Below, in pieces: positions 25,807 to 34,002 of a DNA stretch of 64,000 nucleotides. A model generated the notes under the pieces. It ran no database searches. It was not told the DNA's origin and saw nothing but the letters and a program-made list of their open reading frames with translations. Every line of letters starts with the position of its first letter. The first letter of the stretch is position 1. Both the position numbers and the translations under genes were made by a program. The DNA comes from Kocuria palustris (GTDB lineage Bacteria > Actinomycetota > Actinomycetes > Actinomycetales > Micrococcaceae): contig NZ_VDOR01000007.1 in NCBI RefSeq assembly GCF_007666205.1, forward strand, positions 62,001-126,000, read 5' to 3'.

Positions 25807-27171
25807 ATGGCTGTCTACATCGATCCGCCGAGCTGGCCCGCTCACGGCACCGTCTTCTCCCACCTGGTCTCCGACGCCTCGCTCGATGAGCTGCACGAGA
25901 CCGCCCGGCGGATCGGCCTCAGCCGCCGCGCCTTCGACGAGGACCACTACGACGTGGCAGCGGCCCACTACGACGAGGCCGTCGCGGCCGGCGCCGTCGA
26001 GGTCGACGGGAGGGAGCTGACCCGGCGCCTGGTCCGCTCCGGACTGCGCGTCCCGGCCGCCCGCCGCAGCGAGCGCGCCGTCCATGCCCTGGCCTCGCGC
26101 TGGGACCGCGGCCTCGGCACCGGGCCCCGCATGCGGCAGCTGCGCGACGACCTGCTGGAGCGCTGGGGTCAGCCGCATCGTCGGTACCACGACCGCACCC
26201 ACCTCCTGGCCGTGCTGCGGGCCCTGGACCGGCTGACCGAGGGCGCCCCGCCTCGGGAGGTGCTGCTGGCCGCATGGTTCCACGACGCGGTCCACGAGGG
26301 CCGCGCCGGCGCCGACGAGGAGGCTTCCGCGGCCCTGGCGGAGCGCCTGCTGCCCGGCATCGGCTGCTCGCCCGAGCAGACGGCGGAGGTCGCCCGTCTG
26401 ATCCGCCTCACCGCCTCCCATGCTCCCGGCTCCGAGGATCTGCCGGGCCGGCTGCTGTGCGATGCCGATCTGGCCGTGCTGGGCGGCGCCCCGGCCCAGT
26501 ACGCGGACTACGTGCGGCGGGTGGGACAGGAGTACGCCTCGGTGCCGCGGCGGGACTTCGTCCTGGGGCGCCTGCAGATCCTGGGCCGTCTGGCCGAGGG
26601 GCCGATCTTCCGCACGCCGGCGGGACAGCAGCTGTGGGCCGAGCAGGCCGCGGAGAACCTCGCCGTCGAGATCGACGACCTGCGCTGCGAGTCGCTGCTC
26701 GACCTCGACGTCCCGCAGGGCGTGCAGCTGCTGACGATCGTGGGCGTGTGCTTCGTGCGCGAGGGCCGTCTGCTGACCGTGCGCAAGCGCGGGACCGAGA
26801 AGTTCATGCTGGTGGGCGGCAAGCTCGAGGCCGGCGAGACGCCCGAGCAGGCCGCGATCCGCGAGGCCGCCGAGGAGGTCGGAGCCCGGCTCAGCGCCGA
26901 GCAGCTCTCGCCGCTGGGCAGCTTCCTCTCCCCGGCCGCCAACGAGGCCGACACGTGGGTCGCCTCGACCGTCTTCACCGTGGACCTGGAGGCGCAGGGC
27001 CCCGCGGCGGAGCCGTGCGCCCGGGCGGAGATCGAGGAGCTGCGGCCGCTGGATCTGGCCCCTGCCGCGGTGGCGCAGGCCGAGGCGACGCTGGCGCCGC
27101 TGGTCCGGCGGCAGGTGATCCCGCTGCTGCGCCGCGGCGACCCCCGGTTCTGGACGGCCGAGCCGCGCTGA
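25807..27171 (+). CDS. DUF4031-HD-NUDIX three-domain fusion protein
   Basis: 454 residues. Residues about 1-85 are a DUF4031 domain (MAVYIDPPSWPAHGTVFSHL, DEDHYDVAAAHY). Residues about 95-290 are an HD-superfamily hydrolase like COG4339: RRYHDRTHLLAVL, LAAWFHDAVHEG with the HD pair, and LLCDADLAVLG. Residues about 310-445 are a NUDIX hydrolase with a full box, GKLEAGETPEQAAIREAAEEVGA. In many actinobacteria these occur as separate proteins. Nudix and HD enzymes both cleave nucleotide-like phosphates, so a nucleotide-pool or signal-nucleotide clean-up role is plausible, with no substrate visible. It stands alone behind tRNA-Arg on the opposite strand. The fusion is a single open frame without interruption. 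Confidence 0.88.
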   Translation: MAVYIDPPSWPAHGTVFSHLVSDASLDELHETARRIGLSRRAFDEDHYDVAAAHYDEAVAAGAVEVDGRELTRRLVRSGLRVPAARRSERAVHALASRWDRGLGTGPRMRQLRDDLLERWGQPHRRYHDRTHLLAVLRALDRLTEGAPPREVLLAAWFHDAVHEGRAGADEEASAALAERLLPGIGCSPEQTAEVARLIRLTASHAPGSEDLPGRLLCDADLAVLGGAPAQYADYVRRVGQEYASVPRRDFVLGRLQILGRLAEGPIFRTPAGQQLWAEQAAENLAVEIDDLRCESLLDLDVPQGVQLLTIVGVCFVREGRLLTVRKRGTEKFMLVGGKLEAGETPEQAAIREAAEEVGARLSAEQLSPLGSFLSPAANEADTWVASTVFTVDLEAQGPAAEPCARAEIEELRPLDLAPAAVAQAEATLAPLVRRQVIPLLRRGDPRFWTAEPR

Positions 27172-27271
27172 ACCGGACCGGACCGCAGCACAGGGCCGCC
27201 GAGACGTCGGACGACGGGGGTCGACGGGGCGCGCCCCGGGCCCGTCCTCGGCCCTCGACCCCGAAGCCCCC

Positions 27272-27580
27272 TCAGCCCCGGCGCGGGGTCTCGGCCGCCG
27301 TGGCGGACCCCGCCTCGGCGGCCTGCAGGCGCGCCTTCCGGCGCCGCCACAGGATGCTGGCGACCACGAGCCCGATGATGATCCCCACGCCGCCCACGAC
27401 CGAGACCCACATGGCCGCGTGCCCGATCGCCAGCGAGAGCAGCAGCCCGATGATCACGCCCGGGACGGCCCCGGCCACCATCCCGACGGCCAGGTAGGTG
27501 TACTCCTGGTCGCTTCCCGTGCGAGCGGCGGCGCTGTAGTCCGCGGGGGGTCGCTGCTGTCGTCGAGGATCCTCTGCCAT
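27272..27580 (-). CDS. Small two-helix membrane protein
   Basis: 102 residues. A charged N-terminus (1-28) is followed by two helices (YLAVGMVAGAVPGVIIGLLLSLAIG and WVSVVGGVGIIIGLVVASILW) and a basic C-terminus starting RRRKARL. Function unknown. TAGGCT (27592-27587) lies 6 nt before the ATG, suggesting leaderless expression. Confidence 0.75.
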   Translation of the reverse strand: MAEDPRRQQRPPADYSAAARTGSDQEYTYLAVGMVAGAVPGVIIGLLLSLAIGHAAMWVSVVGGVGIIIGLVVASILWRRRKARLQAAEAGSATAAETPRRG

Positions 27581-27633
27581 GCGCCCAGCCTACCGAGCCG
27601 AGCCGCCGGCCGCCGCGGCGCCGGAGGCCTCGG

Positions 27634-28665
27634 TCAGCGCATCGTGTAGTAGCCGTCGAGAGGCATGTCGTGCACAGAATGCTCGATCGTGCCCTGCTGG
27701 GGATTCAGCGCCGAGATCATGCGGTCGCCGCCCAGGTAGATGCCCACGTGGGCCCCGCCGTTCTGCGACACCAGATCCCCGGGGCGGGGGTCCGCGGTGG
27801 GCTCGGCCGCGGCGAACTGCTGCCAGGTGACCCGCGGGAGCTCGATGCCGTGCCGGGCATACACCCACTGCACGAAGGCCGAGCAGTCCCAGGCCTTGAA
27901 CTCGGTGCCGCCCCACACGTACTGCCCGCCCAGTCCCTGGGCCGCGGTGTCCAGGAGGGCCTGATCCGGGGTCTGCGCGCCCCGGCCCCCTGCCCTGCCG
28001 TCCTCCGTGGGGCCGGCGGCGCTCGCATCCGCACCGCCGGGTCCGGCGCCGAACGGGGCGGAGGCCGCGGCCGCGAGGTCCTCGAGGCCGGGATCGGCCC
28101 CGGGGGCCCGCGGGTCGTCCGCGCCGGCGTCCTCGGCCCACAGCGGATCGTCGAGGCTCTGGACGGCGAGGTCCCCGGCGTCCTCCGCGGGGACCGGCGC
28201 CGCGGCATGCCGGGCGGTCGGATCGAGCGACGACGAGCGGCTGCCGTCCGCGTACTCGAAGGTGACGACCCCGGCGGCGTCGGTCGACCACGAGAACGTC
28301 CAGTCGTTGGCCTCGGCGGCCGCGCGATCGAGCCCCGTGTCCTCGGGAACGGTGCCGGTCACACTGGCCCAGGCGGGGAACTCGATCGGGGCCGCCTGTG
28401 CCGGCGCCGCGCTCAGCAGGGCGGCGCCGACCAGTCCCATCCCGGCCGCGCCGGCCAGGCGCGCGCCTCGAGCGGAACGGCCCGGCGGCGCCGGGACGCG
28501 CGGGGCGGACGGCGCCGCGCCGCCCCGCAGCCGGTCGATGTCCTGGGCGTCGAAGTCCCACCGCCCCGGCCCGAGGTCGCGGGGCGGACGGGCGCGGGCT
28601 CGATTCCCCGGTGCGCAGCGCCCCTCGGCGGGTGCGCAGGACGACGGGCGGAGGACGACGGTCAT
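27634..28665 (-). CDS. NlpC/P60 (C40) peptidoglycan endopeptidase
   Basis: 343 residues from ATG 28665 (GAGAGG 7 nt upstream). A long cytoplasmic N-terminus precedes one hydrophobic export segment (about 70-95, GMGLVGAALLSAAPAQAAP). A low-complexity acidic/Ala/Gly region (about 140-230) links it to the C-terminal NlpC/P60 domain (about 235-343). That domain has GGQYVWGGTEFKAWDCSAFVQWVY with the catalytic Cys near 260, and GAHVGIYLGGDRMISAL with the His. It cuts cell-wall stem peptides outside the membrane. An earlier ATG at 28758 is open but has no ribosome site. Confidence 0.9.
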   Translation of the reverse strand: MTVVLRPSSCAPAEGRCAPGNRARARPPRDLGPGRWDFDAQDIDRLRGGAAPSAPRVPAPPGRSARGARLAGAAGMGLVGAALLSAAPAQAAPIEFPAWASVTGTVPEDTGLDRAAAEANDWTFSWSTDAAGVVTFEYADGSRSSSLDPTARHAAAPVPAEDAGDLAVQSLDDPLWAEDAGADDPRAPGADPGLEDLAAAASAPFGAGPGGADASAAGPTEDGRAGGRGAQTPDQALLDTAAQGLGGQYVWGGTEFKAWDCSAFVQWVYARHGIELPRVTWQQFAAAEPTADPRPGDLVSQNGGAHVGIYLGGDRMISALNPQQGTIEHSVHDMPLDGYYTMR

Positions 28666-28929
28666 GGCGGGGCCTCTCACGGAGCGAGCGGCGCGGCCGC
28701 GAGAAGGCGGCCGCGGCACCGGCGGATCGATGCCCCCGCACCGTAGGCTCCGCCTCACGCGCCCCGTCTCCGGGCGGCTGCGATCAGGACGCCCGGGTGG
28801 AAGGATCGCCGCGGATCATGATGTCCGCACCACAGGAACCCCGCGGACCGAGCACTGTGGAGCCCGGGCGGATCGCGCCGACCGGGCGCGGCGGAGCGCC
28901 CGCAGCATCGCGGTGGAGCGGGACCGGCC

Positions 28930-29673
28930 TCAGCCCTGCCGGACCACGATCGAGGCCGCGGAGGCGGCGGGAATCCTGATCTCGTCCACAGCCTCGTCCT
29001 GCGGGGCCTCGAGCGCGCGCACGACGACCTCGCCGCTGTCCTCCCGGCGGGCCGAGAACGCGCCGCCGGCGAGCAGCCCCGCGCGCCCGAGCTGGGCCAG
29101 CAGCTCGGGATGGGTCTGGACCACCTCGGGGACGCCCAGGAGCACGAAGCGGCCGCCGAGCTCCTCCGGGGCGGACTCCGAGAGGATCTGGTTCTGCCCG
29201 AGCAGCGAGACCACGGGCTCGAGCAGCGCCTGATGCGCAGCCTCGTCCGATGCGGCGCCGAGCCCCGCCAGACCGGGGATCGGCATCCCGTACGGGGAGA
29301 TCTGCGGGTTGTGCAGCAGCTCGACCAGCCGCTCCTCGACGGCCTCGCTCATCACGTGCTCCCAGCGGCAGGCCTCGTCATGGACGACCGAGAGGTCCAG
29401 CCCGATGACGTCGGAGAGCAGCCGCTCGGCCAGGCGGTGCTTGCGCATGACCTTGACCGCGGTCTCGCGGCCCGATTCGGTGAGGGCCAGACGACGGTCC
29501 GGCTGCACGGTGAGCAGGCCGTCGCGCTCCATGCGCGAGACGGTCTGGGAGACCGTGGGCCCCGAATGATCGAGCCGCTCCACGATCCGCGCCCGCATGG
29601 GCGGGATGCCCTCCTCCTCGAGCTCGAGGACGGTGCGCAGGTACATCTCCGTGGTGTCGATCAGTTCGGTCAT
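28930..29673 (-). CDS. DtxR/IdeR-family iron-dependent transcriptional regulator
   Basis: 247 residues. The winged helix occupies about 1-65 ([38 protein letters not shown]). The dimerization and metal domain contains [20 protein letters not shown], with the Cys-Glu-His set of iron-type IdeR/DtxR rather than the Glu-containing MntR site. The C-terminal ~80 residues are an SH3-like extension. With Fe2+ it should repress iron uptake genes. ATG 29673 was preferred because AGGAG is 6 nt ahead; ATG 29679 would abut it. It is divergent from serC. No clear IdeR box was seen in the window. Confidence 0.93.
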   Translation of the reverse strand: MTELIDTTEMYLRTVLELEEEGIPPMRARIVERLDHSGPTVSQTVSRMERDGLLTVQPDRRLALTESGRETAVKVMRKHRLAERLLSDVIGLDLSVVHDEACRWEHVMSEAVEERLVELLHNPQISPYGMPIPGLAGLGAASDEAAHQALLEPVVSLLGQNQILSESAPEELGGRFVLLGVPEVVQTHPELLAQLGRAGLLAGGAFSARREDSGEVVVRALEAPQDEAVDEIRIPAASAASIVVRQG

Positions 29674-29877
29674 GGACATCTCCTGGGCAGGTGGCGAGCA
29701 GGCGACCGGCACGGCGCCCCGGGCCGGTCCCAGGCAGTCTACGCAGGGGCGACGACACGGCAGGGGCCGTCGACGCCCTGCCCGGCGGCCCGGATCGGAC
29801 GCGGCGTGCGGCACAATGGCCGTCCGGCCGTGCCGCGAGCCCGACCGCCCCTGCCCGTCTCGCCCAGGAGTCCTCCC

Positions 29878-31014
29878 GTGACCGACCGCCTCACGATCCC
29901 CGACAGCCTGCTGCCCGTCGACGGCCGCTTCGGCGCGGGCCCCTCCAAGGTCCGCGAGGAGCAGATGGGCGCCGTCGCCCGCGCGCACCGCCATCTGCTG
30001 GGCACCTCGCACCGTCAGGCCCCGGTGCGCGGCCTCGTCGGAGGCATCCGGGAGGGGCTGGCCGAGTTCCTGCGCCTGCCCGACGGCTACGAGATCCTGC
30101 TCGGCATGGGCGGGGCCTCCGCCTTCTGGGATGCCGCGGCCCTGGGTCTGGTGCGCGAGCGCGCCCAGCACGCGGCGTTCGGCGAGTTCGGCGCCAAGTT
30201 CGCGGAGATCACCGGCGGAGCCCCGTTCCTGCAGCCGTCGTCGATCCGCCGCGCCGAGCCGGGCTCGCGCACGGAGGTGCGGCTCGAGGACGGGATCGAT
30301 GTCTACGCCTGGCCGCAGAACGAGACCTCGACCGGGGTGGCATCGCCCGTCCGGCGCCCGGAGGGCCTGGCCCCGGCGCGCACCGAGGACGATCCGCTCG
30401 TCGTGATCGATGCGACGTCGGCGGCCGGCGGCATGGCGGTCGAGCTCTCCGAGACGGATGTCTACTACTTCTCCCCGCAGAAGAACTTCGCCTCCGACGG
30501 CGGCCTGTGGTTCGGGGCCTTCTCCCCCGCGGCGATCGCGCGCATCGAGTCGATCGCGGCCTCCGGCCGCTGGATCCCCGCCTTCCTGTCCCTGCAGGGC
30601 GCGGTCGAGAACTCGCGGAAGGACCAGACGTACAACACCCCCGCGCTGGCCACCCTGGTGATGCTCGACGAGCAGGTCCGCTGGCTCAACGAGCAGGGCG
30701 GCATGGACTGGGCGGCCGCCCGCACGGCGGGCAGCTCGAGCCTGGTCTACGACTGGGCCGAGGCCCACCCCCTCGCCTCGCCGTTCGCGGCGGACCCGGA
30801 GCACCGCTCCCCCGTGGTCGCCGCCGTGGACTTCGACGAGGCCGTCGACGCCTCGGCGCTCAGCGCCGCCCTGCGGCGCCACGGCATCGTCGACGTCGAG
30901 CCGTATCGGAAGCTCGGGCGCAATCAGCTGCGGATCGGGACGTTCACGGCCGTCGAGCCGTCCGATGTCCGGAAGCTGCTCGCCTGCCTGGACGCGCTCA
31001 TCGACCAGCTCTGA
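29878..31014 (+). CDS. serC: Phosphoserine aminotransferase
   Basis: 378 residues, class V aminotransferase of the mycobacterial/actinobacterial SerC type. It opens [27 protein letters not shown], and the [16 protein letters not shown] stretch and the PLP Lys in [15 protein letters not shown] (about residue 202) are present. It converts 3-phosphohydroxypyruvate and glutamate to phosphoserine in serine synthesis. The start is GTG 29878 with CAGGAG 7 nt upstream. Confidence 0.96.
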   Translation: MTDRLTIPDSLLPVDGRFGAGPSKVREEQMGAVARAHRHLLGTSHRQAPVRGLVGGIREGLAEFLRLPDGYEILLGMGGASAFWDAAALGLVRERAQHAAFGEFGAKFAEITGGAPFLQPSSIRRAEPGSRTEVRLEDGIDVYAWPQNETSTGVASPVRRPEGLAPARTEDDPLVVIDATSAAGGMAVELSETDVYYFSPQKNFASDGGLWFGAFSPAAIARIESIAASGRWIPAFLSLQGAVENSRKDQTYNTPALATLVMLDEQVRWLNEQGGMDWAAARTAGSSSLVYDWAEAHPLASPFAADPEHRSPVVAAVDFDEAVDASALSAALRRHGIVDVEPYRKLGRNQLRIGTFTAVEPSDVRKLLACLDALIDQL

Positions 31015-31061
31015 GCTCCCGGGCCACCCCGCCCCCCCCCGGCCGGCTCCGGGCGCCGCGC

Positions 31062-32342
31062 TCAGCCGCGGACCGGCCGGCCCGGTCCGGGACCGTCGGG
31101 CCGGCCACCGGGGTGTCCCGCCACGCCGCGGCCGACCCGCCGGCGATGCACCAGGCCCACGCAGGCGCCCGCCGCCCCGGCGGCCACCGCGGCCCCCATG
31201 CCCCAGCGGGGCCCGAGGACGTCGATGATCCACCCCACCAGCGGGGCCCCGATCGGCGTGCCGCCCATCAGGATCGCCGAGTACAGGCTCATGACCCGGC
31301 CCCGGAAGCGCTGCTCCGTCGTGGTCTGGACGTAGGCGTTCGCCGTGGTCGTCATGGTCAGCGATGACATGCCGAGCGGGATCAGGCACAGCGCGAACAG
31401 CCCCGGCGAGGGCGCGACGGCCGCCAGGAGGGCGAACAGCCCGAACAGCGCCGCGCCGATGTACAGGGTGCGCAGCCGGGCCCGGGGGCGTCGGGCCGCG
31501 AGCAGGGCTCCGAGGAGGGTCCCCACGGCCATGACGGAGTTCGCCGCGCCGAAGGCCTCGGAGCCCAGGCCGAAGGCCGTGCCCGTCATCGCGGCCAGGA
31601 AGAGCGCGAAGTTCAGCCCGAACGTCCCCAGCAGGAGCACGACGAGCAGGACGGCCAGCAGATCCGGTCGCCCTCGGACGTAGCGCAGCCCCTCGCGGAT
31701 CTGCCCCGGCCCCTTCACCGCGCGCTCCCGCGGGTGCAGGGCCTGCAGGTCCAGGCGCAGGACCGCGGTGATCATGGCCGCGAAGGTGAGGCTGTTGAGC
31801 ACGAAGACCCAGCCCGTGCCCACCTGCGCGATCAGCACGCCGGCGACGGCGGGCCCGATCAGGCGCGCGGAGTTGAAGGCCGCCGAGTTCAGGGCCACCG
31901 CGTTCGAGAGGTCTCTGTCCCCCACCAGGCTGGCCACGAAGGTCTGGCGCACCGGGGCGCTGAAGGTGGTCGTGACGCCCAGGGCCAGGGCGAAGGCCAT
32001 GACCCAGCCGAGGCTCACTCCGCCCGAGAGCACGAGCGCCCCGAGCCCGAGGGCCAGCAGACCCATCAGGGTCTGGGTCATCAGCAGCAGCCGTCGGCTG
32101 TCGGAGCGGTCGGCGATCAGCCCCGCCCACGGGGAGACCAGCATCTGCGGGAGGAACTGCAGGGCCAGCACCAGGCCCATGGCCCGGGTGTCGTGGTCGG
32201 TGAGCTCGTCGAAGACCAGCCACGACTGGGCGGTGCGCTGCATCCAGGTGCCCGTGTTGGACAGCAGGGCGCCCAGGAACCACCGGCGGTAGTTGGCGAC
32301 CCGGAAGGACCGGAAGGCCCCGGTCCTCGCGGCGTCGCTCAT
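31062..32342 (-). CDS. MFS transporter of the enterobactin-exporter/Bcr-like type (MFS_3)
   Basis: 426 residues with twelve helices. It opens with [34 protein letters not shown], characteristic of the MFS_3 (EntS-like) efflux family. [18 protein letters not shown] is the loop 2-3 signature, and [16 protein letters not shown] lies in TM11. The C-terminus is Gly/Pro/Arg-rich. The start codon overlaps the stop of the DUF3027 gene by 4 nt (ATGA), so the two are translationally coupled. The substrate is unknown. Confidence 0.88.
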   Translation of the reverse strand: MSDAARTGAFRSFRVANYRRWFLGALLSNTGTWMQRTAQSWLVFDELTDHDTRAMGLVLALQFLPQMLVSPWAGLIADRSDSRRLLLMTQTLMGLLALGLGALVLSGGVSLGWVMAFALALGVTTTFSAPVRQTFVASLVGDRDLSNAVALNSAAFNSARLIGPAVAGVLIAQVGTGWVFVLNSLTFAAMITAVLRLDLQALHPRERAVKGPGQIREGLRYVRGRPDLLAVLLVVLLLGTFGLNFALFLAAMTGTAFGLGSEAFGAANSVMAVGTLLGALLAARRPRARLRTLYIGAALFGLFALLAAVAPSPGLFALCLIPLGMSSLTMTTTANAYVQTTTEQRFRGRVMSLYSAILMGGTPIGAPLVGWIIDVLGPRWGMGAAVAAGAAGACVGLVHRRRVGRGVAGHPGGRPDGPGPGRPVRG

Positions 32343-32941
32343 CGAGCGGCGCCGACCCCCTCGGGACCTTCCTCGGCGATCCCGGGACCGTCCGCGGCGG
32401 TCTCGGGATCCTCGGCGGCATCGGCGGCCTCCGCCGCCCGGTCGTCGGCCGCATCGGCGACGGCCGCCGGGTCGATGTCCGCCTCGTCGGAGACGTCGTC
32501 CCCGGCCCCGGCGTCGCCATCCGGCCCGTCGGCGCGGCCGTCGTGCTCGGCGTCGTGGTCGTGCTCGGTGTCGTGGTCGGCGTCGACCACGCGCTCCGAC
32601 CACGGCACCCACGCCGGTGCCAGCAGGGCGTCATCGCCCGGGATCAGGCCGGTCTCGCAGACGGTGGGCTCCGAGGAATCGGGCGTGCGCGCGATCGTCA
32701 CGTACCACTCCCATCCCCGGTAGCCGCGCGCCGACGACGGGAAGAGATGGGTCGCCGCGAGCTCGCCCTCGGCCAGCACCCGGTGTCCCTCGCCGATGAC
32801 GTCGGCGGGCTCGACGGTCCGCAGCGCGGCGAGGGCGAAGTCCCGGGCCTCGGCCAGCTGCGGATCCGGGGCCTGCTCCGGCCCTCGCGCTGCCGGCGCC
32901 TGCTCGGGGGCGCGCTCCTGGGTGCTGGTCTCGTGGGTCAC
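32339..32941 (-). CDS. DUF3027 family protein
   Basis: 200 residues. The N-terminal half (about 30-120) has the DUF3027 features: [38 protein letters not shown] and [20 protein letters not shown]. The C-terminal half is an acidic Asp/Glu/Ala-rich tail with a [13 protein letters not shown] stretch that could bind metals. Cytoplasmic, function unknown. GTG 32941 follows AGAGG by 5 nt. It lies between the cold-shock protein gene and a coupled MFS gene, and this cspA-DUF3027 neighbourhood is common in Micrococcales. Confidence 0.85.
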   Translation of the reverse strand: MTHETSTQERAPEQAPAARGPEQAPDPQLAEARDFALAALRTVEPADVIGEGHRVLAEGELAATHLFPSSARGYRGWEWYVTIARTPDSSEPTVCETGLIPGDDALLAPAWVPWSERVVDADHDTEHDHDAEHDGRADGPDGDAGAGDDVSDEADIDPAAVADAADDRAAEAADAAEDPETAADGPGIAEEGPEGVGAAR

Positions 32942-33038
32942 CGCTGCCTCTGTCCTCGTGGTCCGTGGTCTGCGAAGTCCGTGCTCCGCGAGCGCCGCCG
33001 CCCGTCGCCGGGGCGCTCGTCCTCCGGGAGCACGGCGC

Positions 33039-33422
33039 TCAGGCGTCCAGGTTATCCGCGACGATGCGCAGGATCCTGGCGATCTTCTGCCCGTGGCTGC
33101 GGTCGGGGTAGCGCCCGTGCTGCAGCCCCTCCGAGATGCCGTCCAGCAGGGTCACGAGGTCCTGGCTGATCTCGGCCATCTGCTCGGCGGGCATGCGCGT
33201 GTTGCGGGCGACCGACGGCCCCCCGTCCAGCACGGTGGCCTGCAGCGCCTGAGCGCCCCTGCGACCCTGGGCCACGCCGAACTCCATGCGCGTGCCGGGG
33301 GCCACGGTCTCCATGCCGTCGGGCAGCGCGGAGGCGTGCAGGAACACCTCGCCGCCGTCGTCGTCGGCCAGGAAGCCGAAGCCCTTCTGCGCGTTGAACC
33401 ACTTCACCTTGCCGGTGGGCAC
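33039..33422 (-). CDS. Cold-shock-domain protein with C-terminal extension
   Basis: 127 residues. The cold-shock domain occupies residues 1-65, with RNP1 in GKVKWFNAQKGFGFLADD and RNP2-like VFLHASAL. A ~60-residue helical tail (MAEISQDLVTLLDGISEGL, GQKIARILRIVADNLDA) is typical of the actinobacterial longer CspB/CspC-like form. It binds single-stranded nucleic acid. GTG 33422 was chosen because AGAGGA lies 8 nt ahead and gives VPTGKVKWFN; an in-frame ATG slightly upstream would overlap that site. Confidence 0.93.
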   Translation of the reverse strand: MPTGKVKWFNAQKGFGFLADDDGGEVFLHASALPDGMETVAPGTRMEFGVAQGRRGAQALQATVLDGGPSVARNTRMPAEQMAEISQDLVTLLDGISEGLQHGRYPDRSHGQKIARILRIVADNLDA

Positions 33423-33676
33423 TGTCCACATCCTCTGCTGCTCGTCGCGATGCGCGGCATCGCCGGTGTCCGATGGATCTCCTGCGCCGTCGCCCCGGCT
33501 CCGCTGCGGGAGCGGCGACGGCGGGCCCTCCGGGGTCTGCACCGGGCGGCGGGCGGCTCGGTGTCGCGGCCCGCGCTGCCGGGAGGGCTCCTGCAGAACG
33601 TCCCATCGTACCGCAGCCGGCCTCGCGGCGCCCGGCCGCCGAGGACCGGGGGCCGGGGGCTCCCCGATCCCGGCTG

Positions 33677-33682
33677 TATCCT
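33677..33682 (+). promoter_or_regulatory. -10 box, probable leaderless start of the XPB operon
   Basis: TATCCT ends 6 nt before ATG 33689 with no ribosome-binding site between. Confidence 0.5.
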
Positions 33683-33688
33683 GAGCCC

Positions 33689-34000
33689 ATGCCCGCCCAG
33701 TCCCCCTCCTCCGTGCCCGGCCCTGTGCCCGACGACCTCTCGCACCCCGCTCCGACCCCTGCCCGAGGCCACGAGCCCGCGCCGAAGGGGGAGCGCATGG
33801 ATGTGCTCGGCGGTCTCACGGTCTTCCTGGCCGTCACGGCCGGAGTCGCCATGGCGGCCATGCTGATCACCAAGTGGGTCGTCGGCGGCGGCGAGATCTG
33901 GCCGTGGTTCACGCGCTATGCCCTGGTGGCCCTGCCCCTGTCGGTGGTCCTGCTGTTCGTCCTGCTGGTGCGCAACGCGATCCGCCGGGCCCGCACCTGA
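33689..34000 (+). CDS. Small two-helix membrane protein, first gene of the XPB operon
   Basis: 103 residues. A Pro-rich N-terminus (1-37) is followed by two helices (GGLTVFLAVTAGVAMAAML and YALVALPLSVVLLFVLLV) and a basic end. Function unknown. It ends 2 nt before the GTG of the helicase-associated gene, so the two are likely cotranscribed and coupled. Confidence 0.75.
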   Translation: MPAQSPSSVPGPVPDDLSHPAPTPARGHEPAPKGERMDVLGGLTVFLAVTAGVAMAAMLITKWVVGGGEIWPWFTRYALVALPLSVVLLFVLLVRNAIRRART

Positions 34001-34002
34001 GC

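Noticed and set aside
28666..28929. Possible c-di-AMP (ydaO) riboswitch ahead of the NlpC/P60 gene
   Set aside because: Such switches often precede cell-wall hydrolases in actinobacteria, but the conserved core sequences were not found.
28930..32634. 1234-residue minus-strand frame across serC and the MFS gene
   Set aside because: Only its last 247 codons (the DtxR-type regulator) are real; the rest is antisense to serC or out of frame with the MFS gene.
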